Origin: Pseudomonadota bacterium
GTDB lineage: Bacteria; Bdellovibrionota_C; UBA2361; OMIW01
Direction: 5' to 3'
NCBI GenBank assembly: GCA_900299205.1
Contig: OMIW01000019.1
Span: 1 to 8,047, forward strand
DNA length: 8,047 nt
Positions 1-6,164 of this stretch are shown one piece after another. Numbering within the stretch: position 1 is the first letter of the stretch; every line of letters begins with the position of its first letter. The position numbers and the translations under genes were made by a program. Under the pieces are notes generated by a model that saw only the letters and a list, made by a program, of their open reading frames with translations, was not told where the DNA came from and ran no database searches.

Positions 1-30
1 AGTTGGGGAGCCTATGGGGTGGGGCATGCG

Positions 31-942
31 TTAGGCGAAGCTGAGACTGTCGACTTTTTCCTTAGGCACTGATGCCAGGACTCCGTCAGAAAGATTAATA
101 GCGACCCCTGAGCCTACGGGAACCTGTCGGCTGTCGGTCCTTCGGCCGGAGGATACACCGTCCCTCAACTCAGTCAGCTCAAGATGTCCTGATGGCTCTA
201 ATGTCTTCGAGAGGCCTGTATTTGACGCCGGTCTCCCATCCATCCCCCGCTTGGAAGGATCTCCCTGCACGAGGTTTACCAGAGGTGTCGAATCCGAAGC
301 AGCTGACCTACCAGCGCGCAACAAGTTCAACCGTGCCAGCGCCTCAGGTTGACTCTGGAGACTAATGGATGGCGGGACTGACCCGGGCACCCGATTCTGC
401 GCCCCTAGAATCCCCTCAACAACCTTTCGGTCCAGATCGCCTAGCCCACGCTGCACAAGACTTGGCTGATCGCGATTCGGAGCGCTCTCAGAGCGGACTG
501 CTGCAATGGCTGCAGATTCCTGTCGAGGTTCGACTGTATCTGCCTCTTGAACTGTATCTGCCTCTTGAATGGATGTCGAGAGGGGTTCTTGCGTGGCGGC
601 CGCCGAATCATTCTTCTTAGAACCCTGTTGCCCCGCGGTTAAATCGGTCCTTTGAGATCCACTGGCCTGACTTGGACTGTTCAGCCCACTAGGAGTATTC
701 AAAGCGTCCACCCTGTTGATAAAGGCAAGGTTAGAAAGACCTGACTGAACCGCCTTGGACGCATTTTCTGCTAACGTGCCACGAAGTGAGAATGCTCGTA
801 ACGCTGCCTCTTGAGCCTGTTTTTGCTGTGCCGACGTCCGTAAGCTCGGGTCTCCACCGCCTATCAGAGTGCTAAGCTCGTTTGACGACACGGCGGGAAC
901 ACCGCTGACAGGAGGGAGTTGGGCAATGCTGTTAGAAAACAT
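31..942 (-). CDS. Hypothetical disordered Ser/Gln/Ala-rich protein
   Basis: I do not recognise this 303-residue protein. It has no Cys, Trp or Tyr and one His, and is rich in Ser, Gln, Ala, Pro and Gly, so it is probably largely unstructured. There is no hydrophobic signal peptide or membrane segment; the N-terminus (MFSNSIAQLPPVSG) is Ser/Pro-rich. Short helix-prone stretches lie near residues 37-51 (Gln/Ala-rich) and 166-182. A hexapeptide QEADTV is repeated in tandem at 126-137, from an exact 18-bp DNA duplication. The ATG start is supported by AGGA eight bases upstream on the minus strand. It is divergent from the gene at 1162. Composition and N-terminus would fit a type III secreted protein or a flagellar/injectisome accessory protein, but no domain supports either. 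Confidence 0.7.
   Translation of the reverse strand: MFSNSIAQLPPVSGVPAVSSNELSTLIGGGDPSLRTSAQQKQAQEAALRAFSLRGTLAENASKAVQSGLSNLAFINRVDALNTPSGLNSPSQASGSQRTDLTAGQQGSKKNDSAAATQEPLSTSIQEADTVQEADTVEPRQESAAIAAVRSESAPNRDQPSLVQRGLGDLDRKVVEGILGAQNRVPGSVPPSISLQSQPEALARLNLLRAGRSAASDSTPLVNLVQGDPSKRGMDGRPASNTGLSKTLEPSGHLELTELRDGVSSGRRTDSRQVPVGSGVAINLSDGVLASVPKEKVDSLSFA
533..568 (-). repeat. 18-bp exact tandem duplication
   Basis: Two identical adjacent 18-base copies (533-550 and 551-568) lie inside the minus-strand gene at 31-942. They encode QEADTV twice and keep the frame. This looks like a recent in-frame duplication in a tolerant disordered segment. Confidence 0.9.
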
Positions 943-962
943 AATTCACGTCCTGTTAGAAT

Positions 963-968
963 ATTTTA
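963..968 (-). promoter_or_regulatory. Possible -10 element for the gene at 31-942
   Basis: On the minus strand TAAAAT matches TATAAT at five of six positions and lies about 20 bases upstream of the ATG. No convincing -35 hexamer is found at 16-18 bases, so this is a weak candidate. Confidence 0.25.
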
Positions 969-1018
969 CTCTTCTCGGACTAATCTTATGAGAGGTATGC
1001 CAGAGGATGGAAAAAAAG

Positions 1019-1027
1019 TGCTATAAG
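1019..1027 (+). promoter_or_regulatory. Possible extended -10 promoter for the gene at 1162
   Basis: TGC-TATAAG is an extended -10 motif (TGn followed by five of six matches to TATAAT), preceded by a run of seven A. No good -35 is seen, which extended -10 promoters can tolerate. Use of this site would leave a leader of about 130-190 bases, depending on the start codon. Confidence 0.35.
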
Positions 1028-1161
1028 GATAAGCCCCCCAATAAAAAAAACGCAACATTCCCAAACCATTCTCGATACTGTTCAGAGCTCTCAATCCGAG
1101 AACTCACTCTCTGGGCACCCTCTCTCGGCTGGATGACCACCGCAGGGGAGCTGCCACCAGT

Positions 1162-1872
1162 ATGAACCGGTTCGCTGGGGGGAGTCACCCTCCCTCGGGC
1201 GACACTATCAGGGAATCTTACCGTATGCTTAACAGTATTACCTCAAATTTCTCCTCACTTTTCAACTCCTCCCCTGCCTACCTCGCCCCCATCCCCCCGT
1301 CGGTGGTTACCGGAGGCTTAGGTTTGGCGGGGAGTTCGGCCCCATCGGGGGTTCTTGCCCCGCAAAACTTGAAGTCGGTGACCGGAGGCTGTATGCCAAT
1401 GCAGTCTCCCGCATGTCAAGGCCCCGGGTCTTCTACCCCTGGATGCCTCCATTCGGTTGCACAGATCATTCAGCAGTTAGTTCAGATGGTGCAACAGATC
1501 GTCACTACGATGGCAGGTATGCTTGGGAAAGGCACAACCAGCGCGGCTCCGTCTCAGACGACGGGAGAACTGAACGCAAGCTCGAATCCGACAAGCGCGG
1601 GCGCTTCGACACCCCTTAGTTCCGGCAACCCACCTTCGGGAACATCCTCACCCACCGCCTCCACCGAATCATCGGATAAACCCTCACTTGACTGGAAAAG
1701 CCTCATCGACATCGGCACCACGATCCTGAGCTTTATCAATCCAATCGCGGGAGGTATAACCGCCATCATCGGCAAACTCGGGTCGTTGTTTAAGGGTGGC
1801 ACCAAGGGGCTGCTCGGACAGGTAGGGGGTATCGGCGGAATCTTCAAGAAGGGATTGGCGCTGTTTGGGTGA
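1162..1872 (+). CDS. Hypothetical Ser/Gly/Pro-rich protein with amphipathic C-terminus
   Basis: Not recognised. Of the 236 residues, 1-94 are Ser/Pro/Gly-rich. Residues 95-121 form a hydrophobic/Gln helix (QIIQQLVQMVQQIV). Residues 122-176 are a Ser/Thr/Pro/Gly linker. Residues 180-236 are hydrophobic and Gly-rich with spaced Lys (IIGKLGSLFKGG, GGIFKKGLALFG), which suggests a membrane-active or membrane-associated tail. Cys are at 77, 85 and 95. There is no Sec signal. The start is uncertain: ATG 1162 has GGAG 11 bases upstream, while ATG 1225 (protein of 215 residues, MLNSITSNFSSLFNSS) has GGGA 10 bases upstream; the second gives a Ser/Asn-rich N-terminus like those of type III substrates. 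The gene ends just before a strong terminator and is therefore probably monocistronic. A harpin-like, translocator-like or bacteriocin-like role is possible but unproven. Confidence 0.62.
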   Translation: MNRFAGGSHPPSGDTIRESYRMLNSITSNFSSLFNSSPAYLAPIPPSVVTGGLGLAGSSAPSGVLAPQNLKSVTGGCMPMQSPACQGPGSSTPGCLHSVAQIIQQLVQMVQQIVTTMAGMLGKGTTSAAPSQTTGELNASSNPTSAGASTPLSSGNPPSGTSSPTASTESSDKPSLDWKSLIDIGTTILSFINPIAGGITAIIGKLGSLFKGGTKGLLGQVGGIGGIFKKGLALFG

Positions 1873-1879
1873 TGGTGCC

Positions 1880-1929
1880 AGCCACACCTCTCCGCGGACG
1901 ACCTCCGCGGAGAGGTGTGGCTCTTTTTT
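1880..1929 (+). terminator. Strong Rho-independent terminator
   Basis: A perfect 18-bp stem (1880-1897 paired with 1905-1922) with a 7-base loop ACGACCT is followed by C and six T (1924-1929). It starts eight bases after the stop codon of the gene at 1162 and separates it from the gene at 2038. Confidence 0.95.
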
Positions 1930-1965
1930 CGGGGTGTAAAACCGGGAGTTCGTATCGGATTTGTG

Positions 1966-1993
1966 TTGCTTTTTTTTGCTGGTGGGGCATAAC
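1966..1993 (+). promoter_or_regulatory. Weak promoter candidate for the gene at 2038
   Basis: TTGCTT (1966-1971) and CATAAC (1988-1993) are 16 bases apart and partly match -35 and -10 hexamers. A promoter is expected between the terminator ending at 1929 and the ATG at 2038, but this particular match is poor. Confidence 0.22.
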
Positions 1994-2016
1994 TTTTTCA
2001 GAAGTGCAATTTTGAA

Positions 2017-2028
2017 AAAAGTACTTTT
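2017..2028. promoter_or_regulatory. 12-bp palindrome abutting the ribosome binding site
   Basis: AAAAGTACTTTT is a perfect palindrome directly next to the Shine-Dalgarno sequence. Just upstream, ACTTTTTCA (1992-2000) is a near-inverted copy of TGAAAAAAGT (2013-2022). The arrangement would suit an operator, but a chance AT-rich dyad cannot be excluded. Confidence 0.3.
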
Positions 2029-2034
2029 GGAGAG
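2029..2034 (+). promoter_or_regulatory. Ribosome binding site of the gene at 2038
   Basis: GGAGAG lies three bases before the ATG when measured from its last base; the GGAG core (2029-2032) is five bases from it. It fixes the start at 2038. Confidence 0.75.
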
Positions 2035-2037
2035 ATT

Positions 2038-3081
2038 ATGAGTACGGTTTCACCCGAAGTGTCGCTGGCGACTTCCCCTTGCACCCCACCGGGAGCAACG
2101 CTTCCAACAGGATCGGGGCGGCCTGCATTGCAAGAAGCCGCGAGAGACGCAAAGGCTACCAAAGACCGAATATCAGGGATGTTCGGCCAGAGCCCCGAGG
2201 TCGCCTCTCTTCTTTGTTCAAAGCTAGAGGATAAAAATCAGGGAGCACAAGTTTCCGCAGGGCTTGGTGGTGGGGTGAGCGCCGCCAAAATGAACGAGAT
2301 GCTGGACTGGCTCGATGGTCTCTCAAAGAAGCAACCCCCTCTAACTCCGGAACACGTCAAAGCAATATTTCTGGCGGGATTTGTGAAGGGAGGGGTTCAG
2401 GGAGTTCTCAACTTCAGGGACAACCCGGAGAATGCTAAATATCTCGAGGCGGGTGGCTTTGAGGCGATGAAGACGCTTCTTGAGACCGATTACAAGAGGT
2501 CCATCCGCTACGTTGTGAGATACGCGAACTTCCTCGAAAATGATGTTCCCCGGTTTCTCGACGGGTTGTACGGTAAAACCGACGTTCTCGGCGATTGGGA
2601 AAAGTCGATTATCGTGGAAGATAAGCCTGTCTCCTTGGACAGAGAACTAACCGAAGAGGAAATACAGAGACTTGCGCAGGAGGGATTCGCCTCTGCTTTA
2701 GACACCGCCCGAGTGGCTCGAGGCAGGTCAAAAAGTTCGAACCCCCACTTAGAGGTACCTGCTGCCTGCGATGATTTTGCCTTCTATGATGCCGAACGTC
2801 GTGGCGTCAGCCGGTTTGATTTCACGCGACTGGATCACTCGGGACAGTCGATTACGGCACTCGAGGCGCTTCTCAAGACGGCAAAAGTCGGAACGGTTGT
2901 TCATGTCAGCTACAGCGGGCATGCGGGGGAGAATGCCAACTCGGCCCAAGGTTCGCATTGGGCGGTTTATTTGGGGGGGGGCGTCATTCAAGATCAGTGG
3001 GGCACGTATACCGTTTCGGAATTCAATAAAGTTTACGGAACGAGGAAGCTCGAAGCGCTCTTCATTAATCCAAACATGTAG
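2038..3081 (+). CDS. Putative secreted protein with papain/NlpC-like C-terminal domain
   Basis: No family is recognised for the whole protein (347 residues). Residues 1-27 are Ser/Thr/Pro-rich with no Sec signal. About 30-235 is predominantly helical and charged, including LTEEEIQRLAQEG. The C-terminal part resembles the NlpC/P60 or related papain-fold layout: Cys244 at the start of a helix (AACDDFAFYDAERRG), a beta strand KVGTVVHVSYSG (283-294), then SHWAVYLGGGVIQD (306-319) with His307 and Asp319. That gives a Cys, His, Asp order, as in papain-like hydrolases; compare HVGIYLGNG in NlpC/P60. Substrate is unknown; peptidase, amidase or acyltransferase would all be possible. A G9 run encodes part of LGGG at 312-315. 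The gene lies between the strong terminator ending at 1929 and the convergent pgeF-like gene, 83 bases away. The gene is confident; the fold assignment is inference. Confidence 0.78.
   Translation: MSTVSPEVSLATSPCTPPGATLPTGSGRPALQEAARDAKATKDRISGMFGQSPEVASLLCSKLEDKNQGAQVSAGLGGGVSAAKMNEMLDWLDGLSKKQPPLTPEHVKAIFLAGFVKGGVQGVLNFRDNPENAKYLEAGGFEAMKTLLETDYKRSIRYVVRYANFLENDVPRFLDGLYGKTDVLGDWEKSIIVEDKPVSLDRELTEEEIQRLAQEGFASALDTARVARGRSKSSNPHLEVPAACDDFAFYDAERRGVSRFDFTRLDHSGQSITALEALLKTAKVGTVVHVSYSGHAGENANSAQGSHWAVYLGGGVIQDQWGTYTVSEFNKVYGTRKLEALFINPNM
2973..2981 (+). repeat. Homopolymeric G9 tract in coding sequence
   Basis: Nine consecutive G span codons 312-315 of the gene at 2038, five codons after the putative catalytic His307. 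Gain or loss of one G would change the last 32 or so residues, including Asp319. Confidence 0.9.
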
Positions 3082-3164
3082 CTGTCCCGAAGAATATAGT
3101 CCTCCGAGATTACCATCATGCGGTACTGAGGCGCTAATTCGGGTCGCCTGCAGGTCTCCCCTTC

Positions 3165-4010
3165 TCATCCCACCGCCACAACAGTCCCATTCCGTCCCGC
3201 ACTCCCATCTCTCCGATGGGAGTGCCACCACCCTGCACCACACTCCCCTGCACCCCGCCCGAGCGTATTCCCCGGCGCGACCTGCCACTGCGCTATCTTA
3301 AACCCTTCTTTCTCGATCATCGCCCGAGCGGTGGCTGCCATTGCGAGCCGAAACTTTCTCTCCTCTCCTGCCCCACCAGCTCCGCTCCACTCCCCCCGGA
3401 GAACCGCCTCATCAAACGCCTGTACAACCTCGGCTCCGACCTCGTACTGGTTTCCCCAGTTGTCCTCCGCTGCATGAGGCATCACGAGGACTTCTAACTC
3501 AACACTGACTGACGCACCCACCGCTGACTTAGCCTCCCCCGCAGCCAGCCGAGCGACCGCCTCGGCAGCCCGCGTTACTATCCCCGCTGCCAATCCGCGC
3601 CACCCGGCATGAACAAGCGCTCCCCACTCTCCTGCTCGGATAATCACTGCTAAACAATCCGCCGTGGTGATTGCGACTGAACCAGGAGCTCGGGCACGGC
3701 GGAATACAAAGCCATCTCCCTCGGCCTCCGGCTCATACGGCACTATGCCGATGGTGCGTAATTCGTCCTCTGAGAGGGCGATACCCCGAAGAATGGTGCT
3801 GTGGGTCTGGCGGAGCCATCTGACCGGTTCTGGTATCGACATAACACCGCTGTCGACTACGGCGGCAATCGAGGCATCACGGGATGATCGCTGAAAATCG
3901 AGTGGCTTACCGACCATTGCGTGGGGAATCGCCGCAACGCTCCCGGGGACGCGAGCCCATGGTTCCCATAAACACCACGAAAAGGGGGATGTTTCTGTTC
4001 GCCACGTCAT
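3165..4010 (-). CDS. pgeF: PgeF/YfiH/YlmD-family protein (laccase-domain, peptidoglycan editing)
   Basis: This 281-residue protein belongs to the DUF152 / multicopper polyphenol oxidase (YfiH, YlmD) family. Family members are described as purine nucleoside phosphorylases/adenosine deaminases, and E. coli PgeF removes wrongly incorporated L-Ser from UDP-MurNAc precursors. The three metal ligands are visible: His70 in QTHS, Cys119 in ITTADC and His134 in VHAGWRG. Also present are GDGFVF (98-103), YEVGAEV (189-195) and the terminal SHRRDG/GRN block (264-274). The Cys often seen just before YEVG is replaced by Asn-Gln; some homologues lack it too. ATG at 4010 has AAGG seven bases upstream. It follows rluD by 73 bases and is the last gene of the minus-strand block. 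No clear terminator follows in the 83 bases before the convergent gene. The exact reaction in this organism is uncertain. Confidence 0.92.
   Translation of the reverse strand: MTWRTETSPFSWCLWEPWARVPGSVAAIPHAMVGKPLDFQRSSRDASIAAVVDSGVMSIPEPVRWLRQTHSTILRGIALSEDELRTIGIVPYEPEAEGDGFVFRRARAPGSVAITTADCLAVIIRAGEWGALVHAGWRGLAAGIVTRAAEAVARLAAGEAKSAVGASVSVELEVLVMPHAAEDNWGNQYEVGAEVVQAFDEAVLRGEWSGAGGAGEERKFRLAMAATARAMIEKEGFKIAQWQVAPGNTLGRGAGECGAGWWHSHRRDGSAGRNGTVVAVG
3199..3225. repeat. 11-bp inverted repeat inside the 3' end of pgeF
   Basis: GCACTCCCATC (3199-3209) and GATGGGAGTGC (3215-3225) form a perfect hairpin with a 5-base loop, over codons for the conserved HSHRRDG block. No T-tract follows on either strand, so a terminator is unlikely. 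Confidence 0.8.
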
Positions 4011-4015
4011 GGAGG

Positions 4016-4027
4016 TACCTTAAGGTA
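4016..4027. promoter_or_regulatory. 12-bp palindrome over the pgeF ribosome binding site
   Basis: TACCTTAAGGTA is a perfect palindrome. Its AAGG on the minus strand is the likely Shine-Dalgarno of pgeF, seven bases from the ATG at 4010. It could be a protein-binding site or chance. Confidence 0.3.
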
Positions 4028-4083
4028 AGAATGGTGTCGTCATGAAAGACGCTTCTCCGGAAGCCGCGCATTTCCGAACCGAC

Positions 4084-5100
4084 CTATCGAAATGCCTCGA
4101 TCAGCTTCACCATATCTGCGGGCAATCGAGAGGTAAAGGAGAGTTCTTGCCCGGTGCTTGGGTGCACAAATCCCAGCGTTGCGGCGTGGAGTGCTTGGCG
4201 ACCAAAGCGATGAGCGACGCGAGCGAGTGGTGGAGGTAGTATCTGATCGGAACCATACACGGGATCCCCGATCAGGGGCGCACCACGATGGGCGCAATGG
4301 ACCCGAATTTGGTGTGTCCTCCCTGTTTGAAGCCGAAGCTCGAGCATCATTGCCCAACTGAACCGCTCCATGATCTGATAGTGCGTCACCGCAGGACGAC
4401 CCTCAGCAGTGACCCCCATCCTCGTCCGATAGGTAGGATGCCGCCCGATTGGTGCATCTATTGTTCCCTCGGATGTATTGAAAAAAATATTCTTTGCGCG
4501 TGGAGTCGCGAGCGCAAGCGCGCGATAGCGTCGCTGCACGGTTCGGCTGGCGAACTGCTGTGCGAGATGGGCATGCGCCGCTGGGGTTCGCGCAACAACA
4601 AGAAGCCCCGAGGTATCTTTATCAAGACGGTGAACGATCCCCCCCCGATCGATAGTTGGCCCTCCCCTATGATCCAATCCCGCATGCCGATGGATCAGCG
4701 CATTCAGCATCGTTTCATCTCGATTTCCCGCCCCCGGGTGGACCGTGAGACCAGCGGGCTTGTCGATCACGATAAGGGTTTCGTCCTCATAAACTATCGT
4801 GAGAGGATAATTGTACGGGGAGAGCGATTGATTGGTCGTGGCATTCGTCATGAGGGAGATTGTATCTCCGACGCGCACCCACTCTCCCGGTTTTGTCACC
4901 ACAACGCCATTCACGGATACTTCGCCCGAGCGGATCCGGTGTGCGATATGCGACCGGGAGATCCCTGGTTCGTGTTCAACGCTCCACCGCGCAAGCACCT
5001 TATCGAGCCGAACACCTCCCGAAGAGGTGGCTGACTCCATATCGGCGACTGCTGTGAAAAGTTCTTCAGTGACGGGGACCTCTTTCATTGGGGCGGGCAT
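4084..5100 (-). CDS. rluD: RluD/RluA-family 23S rRNA pseudouridine synthase
   Basis: A 338-residue cytoplasmic enzyme that converts uridines of large-subunit rRNA to pseudouridine. An N-terminal S4 RNA-binding domain (about 30-80, VRLDKVLARW, SGEVSVNG) is followed by the RluA catalytic domain. This has DKPAGLTVHPG (113-123), the catalytic motif HRLDKDTSG (157-165) with Asp160 as the nucleophile, LQTGRTHQIRVH (257-268) and LHAATLGFVHP (304-313). The length and S4 domain fit RluD (E. coli positions 1911/1915/1917) better than the shorter RluA, but site specificity cannot be read from sequence. The start at 5100 has no clear Shine-Dalgarno; ATG at residue 5 is an alternative. It lies 12 bases after ribF, so the two are probably co-transcribed and perhaps translationally coupled. 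A G8 run just before the catalytic motif encodes Arg-Gly-Gly. Confidence 0.94.
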   Translation of the reverse strand: MPAPMKEVPVTEELFTAVADMESATSSGGVRLDKVLARWSVEHEPGISRSHIAHRIRSGEVSVNGVVVTKPGEWVRVGDTISLMTNATTNQSLSPYNYPLTIVYEDETLIVIDKPAGLTVHPGAGNRDETMLNALIHRHAGLDHRGGPTIDRGGIVHRLDKDTSGLLVVARTPAAHAHLAQQFASRTVQRRYRALALATPRAKNIFFNTSEGTIDAPIGRHPTYRTRMGVTAEGRPAVTHYQIMERFSWAMMLELRLQTGRTHQIRVHCAHRGAPLIGDPVYGSDQILPPPLARVAHRFGRQALHAATLGFVHPSTGQELSFTSRLPADMVKLIEAFR

Positions 5101-5112
5101 TTTTTAAGAACT

Positions 5113-6132
5113 TTAGTCGATACCGACCCTGAGCATGGTAGCCGCGTTCGTCAATGCCGCACGACATATTTCTCCAGCAACGCGGCAATCGAGCGCTATC
5201 TGCTCTTTGAGGGCATCAATACCCGAGAAGGTTTTTTCATCCCGCACATATTCGAGAAAATGCACCTCAGCCCGCTTTCCATAGAGATCGAGCCCCTCAA
5301 CACCGAGGAGGTGAGCCTCAAGGACTGGTGCATTTCCACCAAAGGTGGGACGGACCCCGACATTTGCAGCTGCGGCATAGACGCTTCCGTTAAGCGTCAC
5401 CAGACAAGCATACACTCCGAGCCGTGGGATAACCCGCCCGGCAAGGCTGATATTGATGGTAGGAAACCCTATCAAGCGACCCCGTTTGTCACCGTGCATA
5501 ACCCGCCCCTGAACACTGAAGGGTCGCCCCAACAGCACAGCAGCATCAGCAACCTGACCCTCGGCGATCTCGTCACGGATCCGGCGTGAACTGACTTTAC
5601 CCTCTCTGTGCGAACTTGCAGGAGCTTCGATACATGTGATCACCTCGGTGGTGCACCCGTGCCTCGCTGCGATCTCCTGGAGCTTATCGAGTGTCCCCTC
5701 GCGACCACGACCCAGTGCGGTGTCTGGACCAAGAACAAGATGTCGGCACGCGAGCTCTTCAATAATCACCGCACGGAAAAATTCCTCAGCGCTCAGGACA
5801 GCGACGCGTCGGGAAAAGCGCACCAGCCTCACGGCGGTGATTCCCAATGTGGCAAAAAGGACGCACCGCTGTCGAAAAGTGGTCAACATCCGAACGTGAT
5901 TAAGCCGACCAAGCACCACAAGGGGGTGCGGATGAAAGGTGATAACAATTCGGTTCGGAAGCCCAAGACGATCGGATGCTGATCGAACTGCGCTTAGAAG
6001 GTGTCGGTGGCCGAGATGGACCCCATCGAAATTTCCGATCGTACAACAACTTCCCTCCCCACGATTCGCAGGAAGGGCGAAGCGTCCGGTGACGCCACCC
6101 CGCAAAACTACCGGCATCAGCTCTGGCACCAC
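5113..6132 (-). CDS. ribF: Bifunctional riboflavin kinase / FMN adenylyltransferase
   Basis: RibF phosphorylates riboflavin to FMN and adenylates FMN to FAD, in the cytoplasm. The N-terminal nucleotidyltransferase domain has GNFDGVHLGH (33-42), TFHPHP (65-70), LGPDTALGRGREG (134-146) and SSRRIRDEIAEG (181-192). The C-terminal kinase domain begins near GRPF (202) and has GRLIGFPTIN (218-227), where family members usually have PTAN; then NVGVRPTF (257-264), the expected catalytic Glu272 in EAH, and DLYG (282-285). At 339 residues it is slightly longer than the usual 305-320. The start is unclear: two adjacent GTG codons (6132 and 6129, AGGG upstream) or the ATG at 6117 are possible, with an in-frame stop just before the GTGs. 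It lies 32 bases after the cpoB-like gene and 12 before rluD. In the adenylyltransferase motif the usual aromatic after GxD is absent (Thr-Ala). Confidence 0.95.
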   Translation of the reverse strand: MVPELMPVVLRGGVTGRFALPANRGEGSCCTIGNFDGVHLGHRHLLSAVRSASDRLGLPNRIVITFHPHPLVVLGRLNHVRMLTTFRQRCVLFATLGITAVRLVRFSRRVAVLSAEEFFRAVIIEELACRHLVLGPDTALGRGREGTLDKLQEIAARHGCTTEVITCIEAPASSHREGKVSSRRIRDEIAEGQVADAAVLLGRPFSVQGRVMHGDKRGRLIGFPTINISLAGRVIPRLGVYACLVTLNGSVYAAAANVGVRPTFGGNAPVLEAHLLGVEGLDLYGKRAEVHFLEYVRDEKTFSGIDALKEQIALDCRVAGEICRAALTNAATMLRVGID

Positions 6133-6164
6133 AGCACACTACCCTGTCGAGAGGAAGATATAGA

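Noticed and set aside
369-620. 83-codon plus-strand ORF opposite the gene at 31-942
   Set aside because: It contains the mirror of the 18-bp duplication and no other feature. The minus-strand gene has a good Shine-Dalgarno and is longer, although neither has a recognised domain, so this rejection is less certain.
1096-1128. Inverted repeat CCGAGA...TCTCGG in the divergent intergenic region
   Set aside because: Six base pairs around a 21-base loop in a CT-rich stretch is expected by chance.
3129-3149. Hairpin AGGCG/CGCCT between the convergent genes as a bidirectional terminator
   Set aside because: Only a 5-bp stem with an 11-base loop and no T-tract on either strand.
2749-3301. Overlapping ORFs on both strands across the end of the effector-like gene and the pgeF 3' end
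   Set aside because: They span two convergent genes in other frames and carry no motifs.
4288-5034. 248-codon plus-strand ORF antisense to rluD
   Set aside because: It lies opposite a clearly conserved enzyme, its sequence is Arg/Pro/His-rich without domain features, and it has no supporting ribosome binding site; it is a shadow of the GC-rich coding strand.
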